Assembly: GCA_008933025.1 (NCBI GenBank)
Contig: WBXI01000005.1
Coordinates: forward strand, 1 to 52,577
Direction of reading: 5' to 3'
DNA: 52,577 nt
Source of the DNA: Verrucomicrobiota bacterium
GTDB lineage: Bacteria; Verrucomicrobiota; Verrucomicrobiia; Limisphaerales; UBA9464
Each line of letters begins with the position of its first letter. The stretch's first letter is position 1. A program made the translations under genes and the position numbers. Positions 9,501 through 17,416 of this stretch are shown one piece after another. The notes below the pieces were generated by a model. That model did no database searches, had not been told where the DNA came from, and worked only from the letters and a program-made list of their open reading frames with translations.

Positions 9501-9788
9501 GTGGAATTTCTCGCCGGCGGCCTCGCCGCGGCGCGAGAGGTTGACGTGTTCCACCACCACGCCGCGGCCGAAGCGGAGCCGGATGCGGCTGAAATCGAGG
9601 TCGAGGCCGCGGTCGCGCAACTGGGCGAGCAGCGGGCGTTTCGCGAATTCCGGGAGGCCGATCTGGTTGAGGTAAAGGACGGCGGTCGCGGCCAGCAGGA
9701 ACAGCGACAGCACGAGGCGCCGGCACCATCGGAAGGTGCGGCGGACCGGCCCATGCCTCCGTTGCCTCGCATTGTTGGGCGCCGTCAT
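6537..9788 (-). CDS. Giant AsmA-like periplasmic protein
   Basis: A 1083-residue protein. The ATG at 9788 lies just 11 bases after the upstream stop codon. The N-terminus is basic (NARQRRHGPVRRTFRWCRR), followed by one membrane segment (LVLSLFLLAATAVLYLNQIG). The rest is predicted periplasmic and beta-rich, with many repeats of the LEWTLG/ARVTNLS type. The last 250 residues resemble the AsmA-like C-terminal domain (GRLTGRVAIFDSR, RIEDGYLWGLPVFG, YRVRGTVMKPEADPRYLPRVL). The end is a Pro-rich tail. Proteins of the AsmA/TamB/YhdP superfamily form long hydrophobic grooves that move phospholipids between membranes. Here it is the last gene of an ABC operon, which suggests a bridge or periplasmic partner of that transporter (inference). 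Confidence 0.85.
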   Translation of the reverse strand: MTAPNNARQRRHGPVRRTFRWCRRLVLSLFLLAATAVLYLNQIGLPEFAKRPLLAQLRDRGLDLDFSRIRLRFGRGVVVEHVNLSRRGEAAGEKFHAEELQLRLRWSSLLELRAPEIVAFTLRDGSILLPLADEPGRPPFPLAIDHVYARIRFAGPEHWEIESLDAHSQGGSLHAHGTLTNVSVLRSSRPRPTPAVAGTAWKRALLQTVRLLDRTHFDSPPDLGVGFVVDLRDPALSAGDLRLRAAAASNEWGRLDGVTLRVDVPRTVGTNALHQADLRLAATRVVTPWADVSGFDWNARAIQWTSAGMPERLEWTLGCQAVETPWTGAASARASGRSDRVRLPAGESAPWGLPAATGWARATPATNGYASTVHLELHRPALHLAQAAAAAESLAVDLDGFHDLAGWRNLGLRLSAVGATSRWASVASATLAVSLSPRTRGPATDAAWGPWARWTALRGTAGLAATNLSVPRLSLARVSGNIAWNAPALSLTNLEVRLGEGTARGDARLDVADRRASVRGLAMVDAHRIEPLLTTNAARWLRQFAWPSDAPPRLEGDVAVLLPSWTNRQPDWRGEVLPTLTLAADVSATNAGFRGLMADTAHGRVALTNRVWSVRGMDIHRPDGTLAFDYDGSELTKDYHFRLRAVLSPLIALPLLDEDLRGKVAGQFSLGPPPRIEGDVWGRWLAPERTGLDLHIVATNFVVRGEPVEWADGHASFTNLFIAFRDVHARSAGKVHVPGASYDIRRRLITFTNTTSSVPVQRVARVIGPKITRTLSAYRFTNPPAVWLEGAVGVQGPQPNDLRLDVRAGDFSWWRLHGTNVTGKLHLKGETIAIDGLRGAFHGGDVDANLFFDWANTNDVRFHLDVAATNIALPDLLRATALATNRMEGRLTGRVAIFDSRLDEPPTYAGRGWLRIEDGYLWGLPVFGLFSPVFDAVSPGLGQTRFTDGSATFGATNGLVTTRDMQMRSATMRLQYRGTIDTTGKLDATMEAELFRDMPLIGRLLQLALTPVTKLMEYRVRGTVMKPEADPRYLPRVLIAVLRPIATLKSLLPSDDKPASAEPTSTNPPPAAPQPPPPVPRKP

Positions 9789-9799
9789 GGAAGCGGTGC

Positions 9800-11569
9800 C
9801 TAGGGGGCCGCGAGATCGCGCGCGACGGCGCCGTACAAATCCTCCGGCATTTCCAGCCGGAGCGGCGTCGGGTCGTTGTCGAAATACGCGAGGACCAGAC
9901 GGTTTGCACCGAGGGTGGCGCCGAAACGCAGGCGCAGCACGCGAACGGACAGGCCGCCGTCGAGGCTCAGGGTCGCCTCGTGCGCGGTCTCGCCGAACCG
10001 GCCGGCCTTGGTCATCGCCGCCTCGTCGGTGACCGCGTAGCGCGTCGATTCCCACCGGCCCAGACGGTGCAGGGTTTCCTCGATGGCATCCGGGACGAGG
10101 CCCGCGGATGCGCCCGCCGCCGCCTGCCAACCCGAAGGCGACCGCACGAGGCGGCGCAGGCGTCCCTGCTGCACGATGTCGACGGCGGCCACGTTGGTGG
10201 CGGCGAAACTCCAGTCGCGGAGTTGTCCGGCGGACTCGAGGTTGATGAGGATGGTCCGGGGCACCGCGTAGACGCTGGACTCGTCGGTCCGGCGCGCGAA
10301 CAGGAGCGCGCCGTTGGCGCTGGCCGGCCCGCCCAATTGCACCCGCACCAGGGTGTTGGTCCCGTGTCCGAGCACGAATTCGCGCGCCGGCCGGTCGAGC
10401 CCGTAGGTTTTCGGATCGGCCACCACGTCGTTCACGAACTGCTCGATTTCCAGGCTCTGGATCTGGTCGAGGAACAGTCGGACCATCGCGGCGCTCGCGG
10501 GAAAGCGACGCGGTGCCGTCACCCACCAGTTCGTGCCCTCCAAGGCCGCCGCGAATCCCCCGGTGCCGGTGCGCTCGATGCGGGTGATCCCGTCGAGGGG
10601 GCCGACGAGGCGCGGGTCGCGGAAGTCCTGCAACGGTCGTTCGAGCGCGGCGAGGAACTGGGCGTCGACCAGGACGACGTTGGTGTGGGCGAGGCGGCGC
10701 ACGTAGCGGTGCTGGGGCGCGTTGGTCGGGGAACCGCCGACCTCGAGGCGCGCGAGTTCGTTGGTTCCGGACCCCACGCCCAGTTCGAAGGCGGGTGGCT
10801 GCAGCCCGAGGCTGGCCCGGTCCACGATGGGGGCGTCCGAGACGAAGCCCGACACGCGCACCTGCTGGAGTTGGCCGACCAATGCCTCCAACCGCTCGCC
10901 GTCGGCCCGTGCCGAGAGCGGTTGCCGCAATTGCCAGCGCCCCGCCGGATCCTTCACCGCCTCGAACACCGTCCGTCCCGCCGCCGCCAGCGACACCCGG
11001 TCGAACGTTCGCCCCGCCAGATCGATCAATCCCCGGTCCCGCCAGTCGTCGGGCGACGACGGCAGCAGGCCGAGCAGCGCGGCGTCGACCACGAACACGC
11101 CGTCGGTGCCGACCAACTGGACGTACAGGCGGCCGGCCACGGGGGTGTTGCCGCCGACCCGCAGGATGGTCGGTTGGTCGCGTCCGACGAGGGTGAGCGT
11201 GGCGACCGGCGGCGCGAGCCCGAACGCCGCGAGCCCGTCCGGTTGCGCGGCGACGTCGCGGACGCCGACGTAGCCCGCGGGCACCATGCGGGCGACGTGT
11301 TCGAGGAGGCGGTCGACGCTCAGCGACTGCGCGGGATAGTTGACGGGGAGCCGCAGGGTCCAGGCGTTGTTGGTCCGTTCCACCCGGATGATGGAATTGC
11401 TGCGCGCCAACTCGACCGCGCCGAGCGAGGCCACGTCGAAGGACGGGAACATGGCGGCGTCGCCCGAGCGGCCGGTGACGGTGTGGCCGCCGCGGCGATC
11501 GGCGACGAACACGTACGCCGCGAGCGCGACGGCGAGCAGGAACAGGGCGAGATTCGAGCGGTGGTTCAT
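9800..11569 (-). CDS. DUF4340 domain protein of the Gld-type ABC operon
   Basis: A 589-residue protein with one N-terminal membrane anchor (MNHRSNLALFLLAVALAAYVFV) and a long extracytoplasmic region. Segments such as VNYPAQSLSVDRLLEHVARM, PDGLAAFGLAPPVATLTLVG and LRVGGNTPVAGRLYVQL match DUF4340, which occurs typically next to gldF/gldG-like genes. The pattern recurs further along (LEIEQFVNDVVADPKTYGLDRPAREFVLG), so at least two DUF4340-like units are present. It starts seven bases after the upstream stop. The biochemical role is unknown; position argues for a structural part of the same complex. Confidence 0.87.
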   Translation of the reverse strand: MNHRSNLALFLLAVALAAYVFVADRRGGHTVTGRSGDAAMFPSFDVASLGAVELARSNSIIRVERTNNAWTLRLPVNYPAQSLSVDRLLEHVARMVPAGYVGVRDVAAQPDGLAAFGLAPPVATLTLVGRDQPTILRVGGNTPVAGRLYVQLVGTDGVFVVDAALLGLLPSSPDDWRDRGLIDLAGRTFDRVSLAAAGRTVFEAVKDPAGRWQLRQPLSARADGERLEALVGQLQQVRVSGFVSDAPIVDRASLGLQPPAFELGVGSGTNELARLEVGGSPTNAPQHRYVRRLAHTNVVLVDAQFLAALERPLQDFRDPRLVGPLDGITRIERTGTGGFAAALEGTNWWVTAPRRFPASAAMVRLFLDQIQSLEIEQFVNDVVADPKTYGLDRPAREFVLGHGTNTLVRVQLGGPASANGALLFARRTDESSVYAVPRTILINLESAGQLRDWSFAATNVAAVDIVQQGRLRRLVRSPSGWQAAAGASAGLVPDAIEETLHRLGRWESTRYAVTDEAAMTKAGRFGETAHEATLSLDGGLSVRVLRLRFGATLGANRLVLAYFDNDPTPLRLEMPEDLYGAVARDLAAP

Positions 11570-11576
11570 GCTTCGT

Positions 11577-13070
11577 TCAGCTGCGTCGCCGGAACCAGAC
11601 GAGGAAACCGAGGGCGAGGACGGACCCGGGCAGGAGTCCGAGCAGGGTCCATTTCACGGTGCGGTTTTGGCGCGGCGTGAGGAACAGTTGGTATTCGCGG
11701 ATGGGCTTCGGACCGATGGCCAGGAGTTGGGTGCGGTCCATCAGCCACGCCAGCGAGAGTTCCGCGAAGTCGACGTTGGCCGGGCTGTTGAACGCGGAAT
11801 TCCCGAAAAGCATGGAGTCGCCGACCACCACGAGGCGGCCGTTGCCGCGGCCCGCCGCGACCCCCGCGACGCCGCCGCGTTCGGCCGCGGCGACCAACGG
11901 GACCTCGAACATGCGGTCGATCGCCGGGTTGAACGAGGGCGTGCCGGAGCGAAGCTCCGACTTGGTCATGCCCCCGGGTCCGGTGGACACCAGGATCTGG
12001 GCTTTCGGCGCGTCGGCCGGCATCATCTCCGGCGGCAGCGTCCCGACGAGCCGGGGCCGTTGGAAAAACAACCGCGAATCGTTCCGGGCCAACGGCAGCG
12101 TCACCGGGTGGCTGGCGAAGTTCGTCGCGATCACCGTGAAGGATCCCATCGTGTTGTTCGTGTCCGACACGTAGACCGGCGGGGCCACGATGCCCCAGTC
12201 GCGCAGGACGTCCTCCAGTCCCGTCCGCGTGGGGAACGTGGAATTCACCGTCAGCAACACGCGCCCGCCCCCGGCCAGGAACCGCCCGATGCGTTCCGCC
12301 TCGACCGGCAGGAAGGGTTGGGCGGGTCCGGCGATCACCAGCAATTGCACGTCGGCGGGGATCTCGTTGGTGCCGTCGACGCGGCGTTGGGTGACGACGG
12401 TGGCCTTGGACTCGAGCAGGCGGGCGAACAGGCTGTGCCCGACCAACGGATCGTCGCTGTCGGTCCGGTGTTCGTCGTGGCCCACCACGAACGCGGCGTT
12501 CAGCGTGTTGGTGTTGGCGAGGTTCGCCAGCGCGGAGGTGAAGAGTTGCTCGCCCTTGAACCCCGACCGGCGGATCTCGCGCCGGGATCCCTTGGCCATC
12601 TCGGCGAGGTTCGCGTCGAAGGTGGACAATTCGGTCTCGGCCACCCGGACGACCTGCGAGCCGGAGTCGAAGAGGACGAGGTTGGCATCCTCGGGTCGCA
12701 GTTTGTAGCCGGCCCGCACCAACAGGGCCGTGGCGGGTTCCGCCTCGTAGTCGACGGTCCGCACCCGGAGGTGCGGTTGGACCTCGCCGTACTCGCGCAG
12801 CAATCCCGCGATGTTTCCGTACAGGTCCGAATCCCTCGGGAACAACACCGTGACCCGGACGTCGTTGGTCATGCCCGCGAGGACCTGCCGGGTGAGCGGC
12901 GAGAGCTCGAACCCGCGCAGTTCGGAGACGTCGGCGCGCCAGTGCAGGCGGGACACCGCGAGGTGGTTGACGAGGGCGACGACGACGAACAGCGAGAGGA
13001 TGCCGACGGCGACGCTGGCGGCGACGCGGTAGGGCCGGCCGGGGACGAAGCTGGGGAGATCGCGCGTCAT
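11577..13070 (-). CDS. GldG-like ABC transporter auxiliary protein
   Basis: A 497-residue protein with a membrane segment near each end (about residues 18-38, and about 470-492 ending in FLVWFRRRS) and a large extracytoplasmic domain between them. The domain starts with the typical ELRGFELSPLTRQVLAGMTNDVRVTVLFPRDSDLYGNIAGLL pattern of the GldG/ABC-2 auxiliary family, followed by a DUF4350-like part (RIGRFLAGGGRVLLTVNS; GRLVVVGDSMLFGNSAF). In Bacteroidetes GldG works with GldA and GldF and is needed for gliding, but homologous clusters are widespread in non-gliding bacteria, so motility should not be inferred. Four bases separate it from the permease gene. Confidence 0.88.
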   Translation of the reverse strand: MTRDLPSFVPGRPYRVAASVAVGILSLFVVVALVNHLAVSRLHWRADVSELRGFELSPLTRQVLAGMTNDVRVTVLFPRDSDLYGNIAGLLREYGEVQPHLRVRTVDYEAEPATALLVRAGYKLRPEDANLVLFDSGSQVVRVAETELSTFDANLAEMAKGSRREIRRSGFKGEQLFTSALANLANTNTLNAAFVVGHDEHRTDSDDPLVGHSLFARLLESKATVVTQRRVDGTNEIPADVQLLVIAGPAQPFLPVEAERIGRFLAGGGRVLLTVNSTFPTRTGLEDVLRDWGIVAPPVYVSDTNNTMGSFTVIATNFASHPVTLPLARNDSRLFFQRPRLVGTLPPEMMPADAPKAQILVSTGPGGMTKSELRSGTPSFNPAIDRMFEVPLVAAAERGGVAGVAAGRGNGRLVVVGDSMLFGNSAFNSPANVDFAELSLAWLMDRTQLLAIGPKPIREYQLFLTPRQNRTVKWTLLGLLPGSVLALGFLVWFRRRS

Positions 13071-13074
13071 GGGC

Positions 13075-13827
13075 CTATTTCCAGCGTCGGCTTTGCACCA
13101 CGCGTTGGGTCACGAAGAGGAGGAAGGCGGTCGCGCTCGCGTAGAACACGAGGTGGCGCCCGACCACGAGGCCGCGGGCGAAATCCTCCATGTGTCGCGA
13201 CATGGAGATCTGCTCCAGGGCGGGTTGCGCCCATGCGGGCATCAACGACGAGGTGTCCGGCCGGTAGCCCAGCATCCAGAGGCCGATGCCCCAGAGGAAG
13301 GTGACCATGGCGGCGATGATCTCGCTGCGGGTCAACGCCGAGGCCAGGCAACCGAGCGCCATGAACAGGGATCCCACCAGCAGGATGCCGACGAAGGTGG
13401 AGGCGACGACGGGGGGATCGAAGAGCGCGGCGACCCCGGTGATCTGGCGCAGGGCGAGCAGCACCGCCATCAGCGGGAGCCACGCCAGCGCAAAGAACGA
13501 GAACGTCCCGGCGAACTTGGCCAGCACCACCTGCCAGTCGCCGACGGGCGTGGTCATCAGGGCCTCGTACGTGCCGCTGGATTTCTCGGCGGCGAAGGCG
13601 CGCATGGTGATGACGGGCGAGGTGAGCAGGACGACCAGCCAGAAATAGTACGTCTGGAACAACAACTCGGTGACGGGCGCGTGGACCGCATGCCCGCGCA
13701 CGCGTTCGATCAGGTCGACGAGGCTGAAGCCGTTGAGGAGGAGCACGGCGGCGACGACGACATAGCCGCTGAACGACTTGAAATACGATCCAAGCTCGCG
13801 GCGGACGAGGGTGAGGAAGACGCGCAT
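13075..13827 (-). CDS. GldF-like ABC-2 permease
   Basis: A 250-residue integral membrane protein with about six hydrophobic segments (FKSFSGYVVVAAVLLLNGFS; YYFWLVVLLTSPVITMRAFA; FAGTFSFFALAWLPLMAVLL and others). The stretch SPVITMRAFAAEKSSGTYEALMTTPV is the hallmark of ABC-2 permeases of the GldF/NosY type: a conserved cytoplasmic loop with EK.SGT.E.L...P. The start lies one base downstream of the ATPase stop codon, so the two are translationally coupled. It should form the membrane channel of the exporter; the substrate is unknown. Confidence 0.9.
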   Translation of the reverse strand: MRVFLTLVRRELGSYFKSFSGYVVVAAVLLLNGFSLVDLIERVRGHAVHAPVTELLFQTYYFWLVVLLTSPVITMRAFAAEKSSGTYEALMTTPVGDWQVVLAKFAGTFSFFALAWLPLMAVLLALRQITGVAALFDPPVVASTFVGILLVGSLFMALGCLASALTRSEIIAAMVTFLWGIGLWMLGYRPDTSSLMPAWAQPALEQISMSRHMEDFARGLVVGRHLVFYASATAFLLFVTQRVVQSRRWK

Positions 13828-13828
13828 G

Positions 13829-14794
13829 TCAGTTCCGGGTCCGGTTCCGCGCCCGGGTGAGATGGACGAAGATCTCCTCGAGCGAATGGCGGCTGCGGGT
13901 GAGTTCGCGGAGCGGCCAGCCGTGGGCCGTGGCCTGGGCGAACACGACGGGCCGGAGGTCGGTGCCGTTGCGCGGGGTCAGCGCCAACCGCCGGTACGCG
14001 CCGTCGAGCGCCGCGATTTCCACGTGCTCGACCTCCGGGTGATCCCGGAAAGCCTCCAGCAACGCGGCGTCCGGCGCCTCGATCTCGGCCACCACCTGGC
14101 CATCCAGACTCAGCCGCCGTTCCAGGTCTTCCGTCCGGTCCGCCGCCAGGATCCGGCCCTCGTGCAGGATCAATACCCGCGAGCAGGTCATCTCCACCTC
14201 GCTGAGGATGTGGGTCGAGAGCAGCACGGTGTGGCGCTTCGCGAGGTCCTTGATCAGGGACCGCACGGCGCGGATCTGGTGAGGGTCCAGCCCGATCGTG
14301 GGTTCGTCGAGGATGATGAGGTCGGGCTCGTGCACGAGCGCGTCCGCCAAGCCGACGCGCTGGCGGTATCCCTTGGAAAGCTGGCCGACGATCCGGCGCC
14401 CGACTTCCGTCAGGCCGCATTGCTGGAGCACCGTGTCCACGCGTTCCCGGCTGCGCCGCCATCCCAGCCCTTTCAGCCGCGCGCGGAACTTCAGGTACTC
14501 GCGCACGCGCATGTCGAGGTGGAGCGGGTTGTTCTCCGGCATGTAGCCGATCCGCCGCCGCACCTCGTCCGGTTCCCGGAACACGTCGTACCCCGCCACG
14601 CGCGCCGTCCCGCTCGTCGCGGGCATGAAACACGAGAGGATGCGCATGGTGGTCGATTTCCCGGCGCCGTTCGGCCCCAGGAAGCCGACGACCTCGCCGC
14701 GCCCGACCGTGAACGAAAGCCCGTCCACGGCCGTGCGGCCGGGATAGCGTTTCGTGAGGTCGCGGACCTCGATCATCGGGATGCCTGAATCCAT
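13829..14794 (-). CDS. GldA-like ABC transporter ATPase
   Basis: A 321-residue cytoplasmic ATPase that powers the GldF/GldG-like exporter. Walker A is GPNGAGKST (40-48), the signature is LSKGYRQRVGLADAL, Walker B is LIILDEPTIGLDP and the switch histidine is in LLSTHILSE. After about residue 225 there is a C-terminal extension of roughly 95 residues of the kind seen in GldA and other ABC-2 ATPases. The ATG at 14794 and an internal ATG at 14776 (MIEVRDLTKRYPG) are both possible; the second matches the usual family start. This is the first gene of a five-gene operon running down to 6537, with intergenic gaps of 1 to 11 bases. Confidence 0.92.
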   Translation of the reverse strand: MDSGIPMIEVRDLTKRYPGRTAVDGLSFTVGRGEVVGFLGPNGAGKSTTMRILSCFMPATSGTARVAGYDVFREPDEVRRRIGYMPENNPLHLDMRVREYLKFRARLKGLGWRRSRERVDTVLQQCGLTEVGRRIVGQLSKGYRQRVGLADALVHEPDLIILDEPTIGLDPHQIRAVRSLIKDLAKRHTVLLSTHILSEVEMTCSRVLILHEGRILAADRTEDLERRLSLDGQVVAEIEAPDAALLEAFRDHPEVEHVEIAALDGAYRRLALTPRNGTDLRPVVFAQATAHGWPLRELTRSRHSLEEIFVHLTRARNRTRN

Positions 14795-14888
14795 CGCGTG
14801 GCCGCAGACTAGCGGGCGAGTCCCGTTTGTCCCAATCCCGTTTTGGTTTCGCTCGCGCGCATCGGTCTTGCCGGGATCCCGACCGCTT

Positions 14889-16256
14889 TCAACGCACCTT
14901 GACGGTCACCGTGCCCTCGCGGCGCCGGGTGAGGAAACCGCGCCGTTCGAACGCCACCACGTCCAAAACGACCGGCGTCCCCTTCGCCTTCCCGTGAAGC
15001 GCCTTGGCCAGCGACAGCACGTCCGTCGCCGCCTGGCCGTCGATGCCCACGATGAACATGCCCTCGCCAAGGCGCCGCGCGGATGGCCCGTCGGCGTCCA
15101 CCGCGGACACGGCCAACCCGCCGTCGACGGCCTCGACGGTCGCGCCGATGCGGCCGCGGATATATCCGGCGTCGAAGACACGCCGTTCGTCGGCCAACCG
15201 CAGGGAAAGCACCCGGGATGCGCCGTCGCGACGGACCAGGAGACGGATGTCGCGTTTCGCGCCGGCGGCGACCAGCGAGCGGTTGAATTCGATGACATTG
15301 CCGGCGGGACGGCCATTGACCTCGAGGACGACGTCGCCCGACCGGAGGCCGGCTTGGTGTGCCGGGCTGCCATCCTGGACGGATTTCACGGTCAGCGGGC
15401 GCATCCCGGGCTGGAGTCGGGCGCCGAACCAGAGGCCCTGGATGCTCTCGCCGGTCAACGCCTCGGCGAGGGCCTCGTCGACGCGCTGGATGGGCACGGC
15501 AAACCCGATGCCCTGGGCGCCCAGATCGGTGCGGAGGACGGCGACGTTGATGCCGATGAGTTCGCCGCGGAGGTTCACGAGGGGTCCGCCGGAGTTGCCG
15601 GGATTGATGGCGGCGTCGGTCTGGAGCCAATCCTGGACCTCGAGGCGGGCGCCCTCGGGGACGGTTCCGGCCGCGCGCCGGCTCTTGGAACTCAGGATGC
15701 CGCGGCTCACCGAACCGCCGAGTCCGAAGGGGTTGCCGAGGGCGAGGACGGTTTCGCCCAGCAACAGGTCGTCCTCCCGGGCGAATCGCACCGCCTTGAA
15801 CCGCCGGCCGGCCGGCGCCTTGATCCGCAGCAAGGCGATGTCCTTGGATGCCGACAAGGCCACGCGTTCCGCGGGCAGGGATTCGTTGCTGTCGATGAAC
15901 TGCACCGTGATGTCGTCGACGTCGGCGACGACGTGGACGTTGGTGAGGACGTAGCCCTCGGGATCGATGACCACGCCGGAGCCCCGGCTGAACTGGGCGC
16001 GGCGTTGCTGGCGGTAGCCGTAGAATTCCTCGATCAGGCGCTGGAATTCGTCGCCGCCGTGTTCCTCCCATTTGCGGGCCGACACGTTGACCACCGCGGG
16101 CAGTACCTGCTCGACCGCCAGCACCGAGGCATCGCGCCGCACGTCGAAGGGCACCGGCGGGGCCTCGCCGACGGGATCGGCGGCCATCGCGGGGACGATG
16201 GCAACCACGGCCATCGCAAGGATTGCTTTCACCGGGAAAAGGTACCGAGGGTTCAT
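14889..16256 (-). CDS. HtrA/Deg-family periplasmic serine protease with PDZ domains
   Basis: Envelope quality-control protease of the S1C family. The 455 residues start with a signal peptide (KAILAMAVVAIVPAMAA). The trypsin-like domain has the full triad: His108 in TNVHVV, Asp139 in KDIALL and Ser222 in NPGNSGGPL. The first PDZ domain covers about residues 270-355 (GSPAHQAGLRSGDVVLEVNG) and a more divergent second one about 370-450 (DGPSARRLGEGMFIVGIDG). It lies 94 bases upstream of the GldA-like operon on the same strand, so read-through is possible. It sits next to the RAYT element, which begins 91 bases before its start codon and may have inserted into its upstream region. Confidence 0.93.
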   Translation of the reverse strand: MNPRYLFPVKAILAMAVVAIVPAMAADPVGEAPPVPFDVRRDASVLAVEQVLPAVVNVSARKWEEHGGDEFQRLIEEFYGYRQQRRAQFSRGSGVVIDPEGYVLTNVHVVADVDDITVQFIDSNESLPAERVALSASKDIALLRIKAPAGRRFKAVRFAREDDLLLGETVLALGNPFGLGGSVSRGILSSKSRRAAGTVPEGARLEVQDWLQTDAAINPGNSGGPLVNLRGELIGINVAVLRTDLGAQGIGFAVPIQRVDEALAEALTGESIQGLWFGARLQPGMRPLTVKSVQDGSPAHQAGLRSGDVVLEVNGRPAGNVIEFNRSLVAAGAKRDIRLLVRRDGASRVLSLRLADERRVFDAGYIRGRIGATVEAVDGGLAVSAVDADGPSARRLGEGMFIVGIDGQAATDVLSLAKALHGKAKGTPVVLDVVAFERRGFLTRRREGTVTVKVR

Positions 16257-16347
16257 GGAAACACGCTCCTGACAGTCCGACCGCGAAGATGTTCGGCCGC
16301 GACCCGGAACGCCAGTCGGAGACCGTCATTTTTCCCGGGAACCGGGG

Positions 16348-16371
16348 GGGGTCAGTCCTCACTTTTGACAC
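16348..16371 (+). repeat. Left outer 24-bp repeat of the RAYT element
   Basis: Begins GGGGTCAGTCCTCACTTTT and ends GACAC. It is a perfect inverted match to 17417-17440. It lies between the HtrA promoter side and the transposase gene. Confidence 0.9.
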
Positions 16372-16373
16372 CC

Positions 16374-16422
16374 GAGGAGGGGTCGGAGGAGGGGTCGGAG
16401 GAGGGGTCGCGAGGAGGGGTCG
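16374..16422 (+). repeat. Tandem array, four copies of GAGGAGGGGTCG
   Basis: Copies at 16374-16385, 16386-16397, 16398-16409 and 16411-16422, all identical, with one extra C at 16410 before the last. The unit contains GGGGTCG, the start of the adjacent inner 24-bp repeat, so the array looks like slippage at the edge of that repeat. Confidence 0.92.
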
Positions 16423-16439
16423 GTCCTCACTTTTGACAC
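16416..16439 (+). repeat. Left inner copy of the 24-bp repeat, one mismatch
   Basis: Same orientation as the outer left copy and identical except GGGGTCGG in place of GGGGTCAG. It ends 28 bases before the transposase start codon, so it probably lies in the transposase leader or promoter. Confidence 0.9.
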
Positions 16440-16467
16440 CACGCGTTTCGGCCGAGAGGTTGGGTTC

Positions 16468-17397
16468 ATGCCCAGACCGCTACGCAGGGAATTCGAGGGG
16501 GCCGTGTACCACGTGATGAACCGAGGAGATCGTCGCGAGGAGATCTTTCGGGACGATGTGGACCGCCATCGTTTCCTGGAGACCTTGGCCGAGACTTGCG
16601 CGAAGACGGATTGGCAGGTCCATGCGCTGTGTCTGATGGGAAACCACTTTCATCTGGTCGTCGAGACGCCCAAGCCGAATCTGGTCGAGGGGATGAAGTG
16701 GCTCCTGGGGACCTACACCGCCCGCTTCAATTCCCGGCACCGGGTATCGGGGCATCTGTTCGGGGGGCGATACAAGGCAGTGGTCGTGGATGCCGACTCT
16801 GCCGGCTATTTCCTCACCGTGTGCGACTACGTGCATTTGAATCCGGTACGGGCGGGGTTGATCGACGGCGAACAGCGGTTGGGGACCTATCGGTGGAGCA
16901 GTTTCGCGGAGTACCTGAAGCCCCCCTCGTCGCGTTGGCCCTGGTTGCGGGTGGATCGCCTGATGGGGGAAATGGGGTTGGAATCCGACACGATCCCGAC
17001 GCGAAAACGCTTCGAGAGCGCGGTGGAATCGCGGCGGGCACACACCCCCGAAGACTGGGAGTTGATCCGTCGCGGTTGGTATTTTGGCGGCGACATGCTG
17101 AAGGAAAAGCTCCTCGATGACGCGGTGGGTCGATTGGGACGAAACCATCTGGGCAAGGATCGCGACGAAACCGAGGAGCGGAAGGCGGAGCGGATCGTGG
17201 CCGAGGAATTGGGACGGTTGGTCTGGACGGAGGACGAGTTGGGGCGGCGGCGAAAGGGGGACCCGGAAAAAATACGGATCGCGCGGCGGTTGCGGGCGGA
17301 GACAACCCGGACGTTGACGTGGATCGCACGGCGACTGGCGATGGGAAGTTGGACCCACGTGTCGAACCTGCTGCGGACGCCGCCGCCATCGGTGTGA
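16468..17397 (+). CDS. REP-associated tyrosine transposase (Y1/HUH family)
   Basis: A 309-residue single-strand DNA transposase of the Y1_Tnp/RAYT family. The HUH metal motif is His60-Phe-His62 in LMGNHFHLVVETP, preceded by the typical AVYHVMNRGDRREEIFRDD. The candidate nucleophile is Tyr114 (SAGYFLTVCDYVHLNPVRAGLI) or Tyr121. GHLFGGRYKAVVVD and YRWSSFAEYL are also family motifs. The C-terminal region (about 225-305), ending TTRTLTWIARRLAMGSWTHVSNLL, resembles the DnaA-like DNA-binding tail common in planctomycetal and verrucomicrobial members. The frame is intact and all catalytic residues are present, so the enzyme may be active. Confidence 0.93.
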   Translation: MPRPLRREFEGAVYHVMNRGDRREEIFRDDVDRHRFLETLAETCAKTDWQVHALCLMGNHFHLVVETPKPNLVEGMKWLLGTYTARFNSRHRVSGHLFGGRYKAVVVDADSAGYFLTVCDYVHLNPVRAGLIDGEQRLGTYRWSSFAEYLKPPSSRWPWLRVDRLMGEMGLESDTIPTRKRFESAVESRRAHTPEDWELIRRGWYFGGDMLKEKLLDDAVGRLGRNHLGKDRDETEERKAERIVAEELGRLVWTEDELGRRRKGDPEKIRIARRLRAETTRTLTWIARRLAMGSWTHVSNLLRTPPPSV

Positions 17398-17416
17398 CCC
17401 GGAAACCGCCGACGGA

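Noticed and set aside
6537-14794. Gliding motility locus
   Set aside because: Only gldA/F/G-like genes are present. Homologous clusters are widespread in non-gliding bacteria and no other gld or spr genes are here.
16374-16422. CRISPR array
   Set aside because: Units are 12 bp, directly adjoining and without spacers; no cas genes.
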